Shown: piece after piece, positions 23,101 through 30,959 of the stretch
Layout of the letters: each line of letters begins with the position of its first letter
How positions within the stretch are numbered: position 1 is the first letter of the stretch
Source: Lolium rigidum
Taxonomy: Eukaryota; Streptophyta; Magnoliopsida; Poales; Poaceae
Direction of reading: 5' to 3'
DNA: 64,000 nt
Assembly: GCF_022539505.1 (NCBI RefSeq)
Contig: NC_061512.1
Location: 152,565,962-152,629,961, forward strand
The notes under the pieces: generated by a model
What the model saw: the letters and a program-made list of their open reading frames with translations, nothing else
What the model was told of the DNA's origin: nothing
Databases searched by the model: none
Program-made: the position numbers and the translations under genes

Positions 23101-24604
23101 CATAAAACAACCACTTTCTCGCTATAGTTCCAGAAAACTGCCACTTTTCAAAATTTTGACAAAAATCCGTAACTATTCAACAATTTTTTGTAATATGAAC
23201 TAATTGAACAGTGATTACAAATTGACAGCGAATCTGACATGCAGGACCCACCTACAGGGATGATGTGGCAAAAGTCTGAGCAATCTCCTGAAATAAAATT
23301 ACCGAAATATATAAAAAGGAAAAGAAATAAAAAGAAAATCTGGCCCCCGTCGGCAGTCGTTGCCATTGTTCGCCGGCGCTGGTCTATGCCGGTGATTGTG
23401 CCCGATGATGTGCCACATGTTCGTGCTTGCCTCCGCGCTAGGCTGTGGTCGCCGCCGTGCGCCCGTGCTCTCCACCGCCGCGCCAGGACGTGTGTTGCTG
23501 TCGCACCGAGCCTGCCCGTGCTTCCTCCTATGCGCCCGAGCCCATAGCCAAGTCGTGCTCGATCGCCGACGACAGGGGAGAGTAGGCGGGAGGGAGGGGA
23601 GGCATGGCAGTGCTCCGGCCATGGGGAGGGAGGGCGCCGAAGGAGTGGCGGAGATGGGGCGGCGGTAGGGGTGGGGGTGGGCTGAGGTTTATTTCCTCTT
23701 TTTTTTCTTTTAGATATTTAGATTTTTTTAATTGGGTTGACAAATGGGTTTTAGTCCATGTCAGCAAAATTGGTCCAGGTGGGCTCCGCTAGTCAGAGTT
23801 GTTGTCAATTCATGTTTAGTTTAAGATTAGTGCACATTGCAAAAAAATTGCTGAATAGTTGCGGATTTTTGTCAAAATTTTAAAAAGTGGTATTTTTTCC
23901 GAACTATAGCGAAAAAGTGGAAGTTTTATGCTAAGAACTCATGCATCCATTTCCCAAACCAAGTTATCTAGACTCGCATCTTAAAAGATCAACTAATTGT
24001 AAAGGTGGAAAAGGGTATAATTGGCTGAAATCATACAAACAAAGGCAACCGGTGGGACAAGTGTTCCAATTTCCAAATGACTTGTATCCAGCAAATCCGG
24101 AGTAAATACTATTTGGACGTTCTCCTACGTTCACCCCTCTACCAGAAAATGATTCTCTGGCATGCAGACAGGGTACCAGATTGCGCTGGAGAGTGAATGA
24201 GTGCTGAGTAGCTAGCTTACCGCGACCTTGGCCGTCAGAGCGTCCATCCCGGTGCCCCCCGAAGCGAAATTCACGCCGGTGGCGAGCTGGTCGATGGTGT
24301 AGCTGCCGTCGAGGTAGGCGGGCACGGAGGACCCCAGCCCGAGCGCTTCCGACAGGAAGTCGGTGACGAGTCGGCCGTTGCTGAACCGGCCGGTGGGGAC
24401 GCCGCCGTCGAAGTCGCACCCATACGGCGGGAAGTTGCCCCTTGCTATGGTGGGGATGTAGTTGTTGTTGCCGGCGTCCGCCGTCGAGTCCCCGAACACG
24501 ATGATCGCCGGGACCTTCCCGGCCGTCGCCGTGCAGCTGGATGACAGCAATAGGTATATCAAGCAGGTCGTCAGTGCCCAGCGTTGCACGCCGTGTGAGG
24601 ACAT
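5117..24604 (-). CDS. GDSL esterase/lipase, two exons with an 18.4-kb intron
   Basis: Secreted SGNH hydrolase of the plant GDSL lipase family (EXL/APG-like), expected to hydrolyse ester bonds of lipids or cell-wall esters outside the cell; the substrate is unknown. Exon 1 is 24604-24221 (128 codons, donor GTAAGC). Exon 2 is 5803-5117 (228 codons plus stop, acceptor ATTTCAG). Both meet in phase 0, giving 356 residues, normal for the family. Residues 1-29 look like a signal peptide. Block I FGDSTADAGNNN gives Ser40, GVNFASGG (110-117) gives the oxyanion Gly, GTND (170-173) gives Asn172, and FFDSVHP gives Asp331 and His334, so all catalytic positions are present. There is no frameshift. The odd feature is the intron, which holds five transposons or MITEs besides the nested retrotransposon. 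The exon junction is inferred from splice sites and family alignment, not from transcripts. Confidence 0.88.
6818..7184. mobile_element. MITE, 367 bp, 24-bp terminal inverted repeats
   Basis: The left end begins GGCTCTTGGGTGCATATGCT. The reverse complement of the right end begins GGCTCCCGGGTGCGTATGCT. They match at 21 of 24 positions. The inside is AT-rich and non-coding. Target duplications are not clear, so the superfamily is left open. Confidence 0.65.
7294..7543. mobile_element. Stowaway-type MITE (TA target)
   Basis: The ends CTCCCTCAGTCCTCAAACAA and, reversed, CTTCCTTCCTCCGAGGATAA are flanked by TA on both sides (7292-7293, 7544-7545). CTCCCT-type ends and TA duplication are the hallmark of Tc1/mariner-related Stowaway MITEs. 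Length is 250 bp, with no ORF. Confidence 0.65.
7773..8008. mobile_element. Stowaway-type MITE, 236 bp
   Basis: The left end is CTCTCTCCGTCACGGTTTAA and the reversed right end is CTTCCTCCGTCTTGGTTTAA, flanked by TA at 7771-7772 and 8009-8010. The interior also pairs (ttggtcaat near 7830 and ttgaccaaat near 7945), so the element would form a long hairpin, as usual for Stowaway. Confidence 0.75.
8673..9148 (-). pseudogene. B3-domain-like protein inside a Harbinger-like element (copy 1)
   Basis: The open stretch 9038-8673 (121 aa) follows the plant B3 pattern: an F-x-x-VLKGD strand near residue 10, RLPDSFADYVAG at 24-35, a central W, GWEKFARHHNLQAGF, FSYFGDRG, and VKVFDETRCRR followed by an acidic tail. 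B3 domains bind DNA, so the likely site is the nucleus. Upstream, from ATG at 9148, the reading is MSGEAEAD...; in the downstream frame the same DNA reads as a Gly-Arg-rich leader joining the B3 part, so a one-base frame difference separates the presumed start from the domain. It is about 70 percent identical by eye to copy 2 at 35836. Whether it is expressed, or functional as a 121-residue protein from the internal ATG at 9038, is open. Confidence 0.7.
9237..9243 (-). promoter_or_regulatory. TATA box of B3-like gene copy 1
   Basis: TATAAAG on the minus strand is followed by a leader with two aaccctag motifs and then the ATG at 9148. Copy 2 has the same order of promoter, leader motifs and gene, so the promoter travels with the element. 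Confidence 0.55.
9593..9597. repeat. Target-site duplication CGGCT, left of gypsy element
   Basis: CGGCT directly precedes TGTTGTGG, the start of the 5' LTR, and reappears directly after the 3' LTR at 22532-22536. A 5-bp duplication is standard for LTR retrotransposon integrase and defines this insertion. Confidence 0.9.
9598..10156 (+). repeat. 5' LTR of the gypsy element
   Basis: It starts TGTTGTGGGTATACTTCATA. The 3' copy ends ACGACA; the 5' copy has ACGACG, a mutation of the last base. A TATA-like TTTATAAG occurs near 9925 (cctttataagccgg), upstream of the likely transcription start. Confidence 0.93.
10159..10176 (+). other. Primer-binding site of the gypsy element
   Basis: TGGCGCCCACCGTGGGGC lies two bases after the 5' LTR. 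It begins with TGG, matching the CCA 3' end of tRNAs, and sits where minus-strand DNA synthesis would be primed. The tRNA species is not assigned. Confidence 0.75.
10540..13434 (+). pseudogene. gag region of the gypsy element, frame-broken
   Basis: Capsid precursor, broken into overlapping frames. The N-terminal part (10540-12240) is charged and Arg/Glu/Pro-rich, with a poly-glycine run encoded at 12101-12133. The retrotransposon gag core follows: LKHYDGTERPD near 12290, ARRMLQLVP near 12390, then WFDPKTAFEKHFEAP in a second frame near 12460 and further core sequence in a third frame to about 12700. A C-x-H-x-N-C stretch near 13045-13110 (TNRNCKWVNDL) sits where a nucleic-acid-binding segment is expected. 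At least three frame changes are needed, so it cannot make a full Gag as written. Confidence 0.75.
13435..17346 (+). pseudogene. pol of the gypsy element: PR, RT, RH, second RH, INT
   Basis: Plus-strand polyprotein split by several frameshifts and stops. Protease: CLMDGGASLNIMYLE near 13530-13563. Reverse transcriptase: RMCIDYSGLNKHCPKDPFP near 14389 and YVDDIAVMTRK near 14685. RNase H of the RT follows to about 15480. A second, archaeal-like RNase H domain lies at about 15530-15890 (ICCGDSDLVAQQVAG). Integrase: zinc-finger remnant near 16200-16350, ITDNGTNF near 16612, HPQSNGQVERANG near 16700, C-terminal part to about 17275. The double RNase H is typical of Tat-group elements. The copy cannot move on its own as read. 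Confidence 0.85.
17350..17930 (+). other. Non-coding spacer between pol and the antisense gene
   Basis: It has no ORF with a recognisable domain. It contains AATAAA near 17396 and T-rich stretches. It lies between the convergent ends of pol (plus) and the antisense gene (minus), so it may hold 3'-end signals for one or both. Confidence 0.4.
17935..21214 (-). CDS. Antisense six-exon gene within the gypsy element
   Basis: Minus-strand gene with these exons: E1 21214-20129, E2 20061-19784, E3 19705-19225, E4 19055-18929, E5 18851-18588, E6 18510-17935 (stop TAG). All five introns have GT donors and AG acceptors, and phases agree across E2-E6. E1 holds a region (LKTYGLQPHNISPNS near 20800) like the plant 'putative gypsy type transposon' domain. 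E2 is basic (RPAKRKRP, a likely nuclear signal). E3-E5 are charged and coiled-coil-like. E6 ends in an acidic Ser/Glu/Asp tail. E1 has two frame changes (near 21080 and 20600) and one stop where Gln is expected (near 20335); E6 has frame changes near 18340-18300. The full product would be about 930 residues. Extra antisense ORFs at this place are known for some plant gypsy lineages; their function is not known to me. Confidence 0.65.
21542..21549 (-). promoter_or_regulatory. TATA box of the antisense gene
   Basis: TATAAATA on the minus strand lies about 330 bases upstream of the ATG at 21214, followed by a pyrimidine-rich leader (acccctttacccctcattc). This supports transcription opposite to the element's own genes. 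Confidence 0.5.
21972..22531 (+). repeat. 3' LTR of the gypsy element
   Basis: 560 bp, TGTTGT...ACGACA, preceded by the purine-rich ctgggggctac (polypurine tract position) and followed by the CGGCT duplication. It is near-identical to 9598-10156. Confidence 0.93.
22613..23081. other. Unassigned intron sequence
   Basis: AT-rich, with no ORF of note, no inverted repeat and no recognisable motif. Probably original lipase intron sequence or old repeat debris. Confidence 0.4.
23091..23940. mobile_element. Mutator-like element, 850 bp, about 100-bp terminal inverted repeats
   Basis: Both ends start GAGTTCTTAGCATAAAAC and stay similar for roughly 100 bases (including CACTTT-TCGCTATAGTTC and TTTTGACAAAAATCCG). 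The flanks are CTGCATCCA (23082-23090) and ATGCATCCA (23941-23949), a 9-bp duplication with one mismatch, as expected for Mutator-type insertion. There is no transposase. The middle (about 23340-23680) is GC-rich and unlike the AT-rich arms, as in Pack-MULEs that have captured gene pieces. It lies about 280 bases inside the lipase intron from exon 1. Confidence 0.8.
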
Positions 24605-24666
24605 CTTTCGATAGTGGCGATCTTAATCTGCAGGACAGGACACTCCGTGGTTTGCGTTTGAGTAGA

Positions 24667-24674
24667 TATATATA
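24667..24674 (-). promoter_or_regulatory. TATA box of the GDSL lipase gene
   Basis: TATATATA lies about 63 bases upstream of the ATG at 24604 on the minus strand, the right distance for a short plant 5' UTR. No other TATA-like site lies closer. Confidence 0.5.
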
Positions 24675-24679
24675 CTGCT

Positions 24680-27600
24680 ACCTGCCTGCACGTGTGCCCA
24701 AATCGACACGAGATGAGAGGAGAGTCCATAATATCGATGGACTTTCCCAACTATGTTTTTTCTTCTGTTCTTGTCATGCATGTTGAGTGTAGTACTATTT
24801 TCCTGCTCTTGTCGTGCGGATCGTTCTATTTTCCTGTCCTAGTCTTGCTGGGTACTCTCTTTTCCAGTTCACGCGCACAAACGGGCTTTAGAGGACGGTT
24901 AGTTCAAGTCCAAATCAACATAACACATTGAATTGGAGATGTTGATTCTGCACATGCATATTTCCCTGCAGATGTGCTGAGCTCTTGCCGCCCATGCAGC
25001 AAAATGTACGAGCATCAGTCGAGCTGGGATTTTTGGCCATGCATGCCAACGTTGTACACAGGATCAAGAGAATGATGGGCGGAGTAAGCGTCATAGTGTC
25101 CCTGTACATAGAGATTTTCATGCGTGTGTTGTGTTCGAACGCACACAAAAATCCTGCGCAAGCAGATCTATTTACAATTCATGTATGTTGGGGTGAACAT
25201 TCACACTGCACTCATAACATACGGATAGTTCCATCGAACGAGGAACTGCGGCACCCAGGTGTGCCCTGTTTCTGAAAATATGAAATCGGAACTTTGATTT
25301 CAAAAAAATTACACACTTTTTATGCAAATAAATGTATATTCTTTCCATACTTTTTTTTTGGAAAGTTTCAATAAAAAAATCAGTTGTATTTTGAGGTACA
25401 GAGAAAAAACAATTTTTTTTGCTATGTATAGGCATAAAAAGATCTTGTCCCCCCCCCCCGAAATCGGTCTATTTTATCTAAATATATAGCGTATTTTTGA
25501 ACAAAAGATAATTTGGTTGATTTTTTTAGGACTAGAAATACCGTTTCGAAATTTTCAAAAAACAAGCACACTGATGTTAGGGTGCTACTGCGGGTTTTCG
25601 TAGTTCCATCATTCTTTTTGGTATCAGATAAGCACATTCCCAAGATACTAGCTCCCGCTCATCCTCCTCCACCATTTCCGGCACAACACCTCTGCGTATT
25701 TATCTCCCATGGAGAAACCAGGTATTTGGTTATCATCTCTAGCGTGAACGTAATCGACGCCGGCATCCACGTCCTCACCGATAAACATACCCCCTACATC
25801 TTGTTTTGTGGGAAACCTCTTATTCCATCTGGCAACCTGATGCGAACATACACGCTCATGTACATCGGGCATCCATAGGACCATGTGTTGGAATACTATA
25901 ATGGGATCACAAGAGCATGATTAGCAACATCATAACCGGGTCCTCGGTGCATTGCACTGCCAACGCTAACCTAACCAGTACCTCTCCAACAATCCAGTTA
26001 AGCACCAACCACCTTCACACCGGCCCGTCTCGAAAGAGTTAGGAAGCTTCACGTATCGACGTTATCTCAATTTGTGGATATGTACTCAAAGGACTTTACT
26101 TAGAACCTTCGAGAGTAGATATCCGTAGTCTGAGATAAGGTCGAAACACAAACAGATAACGAAGAGTTCCACCATTTGTATATTTGAGCATACGGAGAGT
26201 TCCACCATTCTTGTTTTGGGAGTAAAACAAGCATTTGCACGAGGCAAATGGAGAGTTTTCACTAAAATTCCATTAATTATTGCTACCGGCCCCTATCTTT
26301 CTCTCCCCAGTGCCGCTTAAAGTGACAACTGCCTCCAAGTCAAACTTTCATGAAAATCACATACGCACGTTTCTAGTACCATTTCGTGTATTACAAGGTC
26401 CAAACGATTCAACGCATGATCGGGCCGTACCAGTACCAGGATAAGAGAGAGACTATAGCTTGGCAGTTCCTTAATTAATTTAGAGTATGAGAGGGAGAGA
26501 TCAGTTAGCGTCAACATTAGCTCGTGAACGATAGAGAGAAAGGACTGCAACTGTTTTGTCTTAGTTGATGCACAGTGTGCCCTATGTTTTGTTGTTGTTG
26601 CGTCGACTGATTAGCTGCTTGACACGAATAGGCAACGCTCTTGAGAGTGAGAGCTGAGCTTCTGTGCTCCGTTGATCCGATTTTGAGGCTTTTAAACTCG
26701 AGCGAGCCGAACCGAAAGGCCCGTCCAACTGTCGAGCTGCTGCATATTGTTGGTTTCCATCGCGTTTCCGTCACCTATAGTTCATCCAGCTCGCTGTTGG
26801 TCGTTGCTGGTGTAGTGTGGACACCGTGGGAATTGAATTCGTGTGGGACTACCGTAGCGGTTTCAACTGGAATCAGCCTTCTGTTGCTTTCGACTATAGC
26901 ATTGAGTTTATCTTCTTTCTTTATGATGACAGATCCAGCTGAATTCTGACTTCCATTAATTAGCAGATGCAAAACGTGTGCAGGTGCCGCCCGGAGCTAC
27001 AGCTCGTCTGGAGAACGGATAACACGGAGAAATGGAGAGAGCAACAAAAACAAGCTGGTTCAAACATGAGCTTTCTAAGGGCTTGTTTGGTTCAAAAGAA
27101 ACTCCCAAATGTGGCCCATCGACATTAGTATATATTAGCATTCAGATAAAAAAAAGATGAAAGCTATTTAACATCATTTTTGAGATGCAGTTTAAAACAT
27201 ATATCCTTTTTCATAAATACAGATTTTTTTAAAATATTTATAAAGTTAAGAACAAAATGTTCATAGAGTTCAAAAGTAAATGTTCACGAGGTTTGTAAAA
27301 TTATTAGTACAGATTAAGATAATTATTTGTGAGTCGAAAAATATTTGTATAAGAGAAACATATTCACAAAATTGAAAATAATTAGTTATGAGATTCACAA
27401 GTAATTCTATTATTATAAAATAAAAATATTCATGTGATTTTTAAGAAAAAATAAAAAGGAAAAGGAAAAGGGGAACAAAATAGAAATAAATAAAAACCAA
27501 GGAAAAAAGAAAAGAAAAAACAATGAAAGGAGAACTGGACTCCCCACTGGTTTTGCGTATTTTCTTCCCATGTGTTAAGGTGTTTCCACTCTTAATTAAT

Positions 27601-28963
27601 TAGGCTCACACACTCATATATATGAATGTACTTAACCAGCTTATCATGCAAATAATTAGTTCGTATCTGTAGCCATCCCACTCCTCCATGTCCCATGCAT
27701 ACAAATGATGGTATTATCTAAGATTCTTTCAGTTTTATAACCGTAAAAAAATTATCTTACAAATATTATATCTGATTGATGTTCCATTTTCACCACTGGT
27801 TTACTCGTGATGAGATCTTTGAAACTAGGTCTCATGTTGACCTTTTTTGACAACTTATTTTTCATTAGTATTTGTCATATTATACAGTACTTAGTTGCTA
27901 GATTATAATATCTTGGTTGTGAGGTTCATCGATCTCATTCTGAACCAAAGCAATGTTGCATGATGCTACATTCTATGGAATCATGTCATCTTTCAGGTCT
28001 TGAAAACACTTGAGTACCCTCCGTCTAGTTGTGTATATCATTTCAATTTTGAAAAATGTGTAAACAAATCAAGTGGTAAAATACACTAATATAGTGGTAG
28101 TTGTTGCTACTAATCTCTCATTAGATGAGATACACCCGCTCTCTCGTTGTCCGTATCATTTTAATATCTCAAAACGTGTAAAAAAAACAATAACCATGTC
28201 AGATCATAATTGTACGCAGCTGATGGGACAATGACAGTTTGGTAATTTTCAAATTTGGTGTGATGAAAAATAAATCCTCAAAACATAGCAACATAGGATC
28301 TATTTTTCGAATCGTTTGTTGTGATGAACTTATCAACCTAAACAAACATCTAATCAAAATAACTCTTTAGGATGCACATCTTTTTATTTATTTTAGCAAT
28401 TAATGGGATCATGTCACCCATGAGATGAGATACTCGTGCATGTCCAAATACAATGAAATTTATCGCGGCATGAAAAGTACACAGGCGTGCCTATAACTAG
28501 ATTTTTTCTAGAAAAATAAAAAAATATATAACAAAAACCAGGAAATAAAAGAGCGACAAAAAAACGAAGATACAAATCAGAAAAATTGAGAAATATCTTA
28601 CATGGGCAGGCCATAAATATTTAACCCTCTCCGTGTGAGCTTCGTGACACTAATCGGTGGCCTGGTGCCCTTTTTTTATTTTATTTTCCTTTCTTTCTTG
28701 GGCTTTACTACGCAGCGGCGCCGCATAATTTTAGTTTCGTGCGGCGGCTGCAAAGCAGTATACCGATTACCGCTGTCATGCTAGAGCGCGCAAAAACAAC
28801 CACTTAATCAGGTCTCCACAACCGGTTGCATGCTGCGCAGTCTTGTCAGATGCTCAATAAAAAACTGCTCAACATACTTGAGCTTTGACCTTTTGCATGT
28901 CCATTACGGAGCACTTGCCAGATAAATTAGCTAGAGTGGCCGGATTACCAATTATCAAATTAG
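24680..28963. other. Upstream region of the lipase gene, no gene recognised
   Basis: It contains the divergent upstream side of the lipase promoter and then AT-rich, low-complexity DNA. A C-run lies at 25449-25459. ORFs at 25513-25878 and 26641-26949 show no domain, and their codon pattern does not persist. 27071 begins gggcttgtttggttcaaaag, a sequence often seen at ends of grass transposons, but I found no partner end. 27180-28900 is AT-rich and without structure I can name. Confidence 0.45.
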
Positions 28964-28966
28964 TTA

Positions 28967-30956
28967 GAGCATCTCCACTCGTGCCCCTGTCGAGGCCCCC
29001 GGCGAGCGTTTTTTCCATCCGGACGGCGTAATTCGGCCCAGTCGTGCCCCCGGTTTCTCGTTTTCGTCCGGATTTGGCCCTTCATCCATCCGGCGAGCCC
29101 CCGCCACCCCCGCCCCCCCCCCCCCGGAGAGCGCTCGGGGACTCCGGACGAGTGAAAAGCGGGGAAGGACCCGATCTGTCGGTGACTCGACGCACGAACC
29201 CCACCGCCACGTCGCTCAAAATCTCCCCCACCCCTCGTATCTCTCTCGCCGCCGGCACCACCCCGCCGGCTTGTTGCCCAGATTCCGCCGCCCCTCCTTC
29301 CCCACCTGCCTATATTCCGCCGTCTTTGGACGACGGCCTATCTGGCCGCTCTTCCGCCGGCTCCGTTTTCCGGCCTGCTTGCTCCTCGTCGCTCGCGGCT
29401 CGGGTTGCCTCGACCACGCCCGTAAGGTGTTCGTCCATTTGCCTCGCCGGCCATGGACTCGGACGAAGAGGAGGAGCAGATGTTCGTCGAGCTTATGCAA
29501 GAAGAGATGGCAAGCAGCCGCCCAAGACGACGAGCACATGATGATCCTTGGTTGCTTGGCAAGCATGTACGCCGGACCGACAACCGGTCGACGTGGTGGG
29601 TCGGCACGAGGTCGCCGGAAGTGCAAGCCGAGACAGCGAATGGAGGGCTACCGCATGTTGTACGCCGACTACTTCGCCGACAATCCATTGCACGGTGAGA
29701 GTGTTTTCCGGCGTCGTTTCGGGATGAGCAGAAAGCTATTTCGCAAATTGTGTATGCCATCCGCCACTTTGATCCCTACTTCGGATGCAAGGCGGATTGC
29801 ACTCGGTTTGGTTGGATTTTCGTCACCGCGAAGTGCACAAGTGGCTATGAGGATGTCGGCGTATGGAGCTCCCGGTGATACTGCAGATGACTATCTTCGG
29901 AAGGCGGAGTCCACCGCCCTTGATTGTTTCTATCGGTTCTCGCAGGGCCGTCATAGCAGTTGTTCGGGGACTATTTCTTGAGATCACCCACCGTCGAAGA
30001 CACTCGGAGGATCCTTGCAACAAATGAAGCTAGGGATTTTCCAGGGATGCTTGGAAGCATTGATCGCATGCATTGGCAATGGAAGAACTGTCCGTTTGCG
30101 TGGCAGGGAATGTACAAGGGTCACAAAAAAGGCTGCACTCGTGATACTTGAAGCGAGTGGCTACCCATGATCTTTGGATTTGGCACTCTTTCTTTGGTAT
30201 GCCTGGATCCAACAATGACATCAACGTCCTAAACTCGCTCCCCGGTCTTTTCCAAGCTTGTTGAGGGTCATGCTACTCCGGTGGACTATGTGATCAATGG
30301 TCGGCACTACAACAAAGGATACTACCTTGCAGACGGTATCTATCCAAAGTGGGCAACATTCGTCCGGTTCCCCGCTATGACTTGGTCCAAAGATCAGATG
30401 TGGGAGGTGATGAACTGCTGTGTGTGCCTACACAATATGATTATTGAAGATGAGCGAAAGCATCCGGTTCCTCTGGCTGAGCAAGAAGCACCATATGAGA
30501 GAGAGGTCCTCTTGCAGCAGCCTAATCACCAGTGTGCCTCCATCATGGGCCGCCTTCTTTGCTATGCGCCAGGAGATTCGAAACTCTACAATGCATCACT
30601 CGCTGCAAGATGATCTCAGTGGAGCACATATGGAGGCTCCGAGGCAACGCCAACGCCGACGCCAACTAGTCTGTCTTAATTTGTTTGAAAAATTGTGAAA
30701 TTGTGTGCTTCATTTGTTTCAGCACTTGTTAAACATTGTACTGATTATCGCCGAATTTGTTTCAGTAATTTTCGTACTCTTGTTTGCCGAACTTGTTAAA
30801 TTTTATGTTGAATTTGTTTGAAATATGTCAAATGGTCGAGGTTGGGGATTTCCTGCCGGGGGGACGGCTGGAACTTCGGCGCTCCCATGCCAAATCTTCA
30901 TCCAATTCGGACGAAAATTTCGCCGGATTTGGGCGTGGGGAGCGCCAACGATGCTC
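28967..30956 (+). mobile_element. PIF/Harbinger element with decayed transposase, 1.99 kb
   Basis: It starts GAGCATCTCCACTCG and ends CGATGCTC, with TTA on both sides (28964-28966, 30957-30959). Terminal GAGCATC plus TTA target is the PIF/Harbinger signature. The inside encodes a HARBI1/ALP1-like DDE transposase with frameshifts. A C-run lies near 29108-29124. No Myb/SANT-type partner ORF was recognised. The terminus matches that of the B3-carrying elements. Confidence 0.82.
29453..30613 (+). pseudogene. PIF/Harbinger (HARBI1-like) transposase, frame-broken
   Basis: DDE_Tnp_4-type nuclease that would cut and rejoin transposon ends. It begins with an acidic MDSDEEEEQMFVELMQEEM, continues in another frame with YRMLYADYFADNPLHGESVF and FRRRFGMSRKLF, then [32 protein letters not shown] (first catalytic Asp), PGSNNDINVL (second Asp, in a third frame near 30205), and [13 protein letters not shown] (catalytic Glu). 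Between WATFV and RFPAMTW (near 30362) family members carry about 35-40 further residues including an ERAFG-type motif; these are missing here without loss of frame. With this deletion and at least three frame changes it is inactive. Confidence 0.8.
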
Positions 30957-30959
30957 TTA

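Larger units (their letters stand above)
5804..24220 (-). other. Intron 1 of the GDSL lipase gene, filled with transposons
   Basis: Minus-strand intron from GTAAGC at 24220 to TTTCAG at 5804. Contents from the gene's 5' side: Mutator-like element (23940-23091), right end of the B3-bearing Harbinger-like element, complete gypsy element (22531-9598), the rest of the B3 element, two Stowaway MITEs, and one MITE with GGGTGCATATGCTCCCT-type ends. About 3 kb of unassigned sequence remains (5804-6817, 22613-23081, 23950-24220 and short gaps), compatible with an originally short intron plus older repeat debris. I see no other gene in those gaps. Confidence 0.75.

Noticed and set aside
29044..29541. 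165-codon ORF at the start of the Harbinger element
   Set aside because: It crosses a C-run and is Pro/Ser/Ala-rich without a domain. The transposase-like frames start later.
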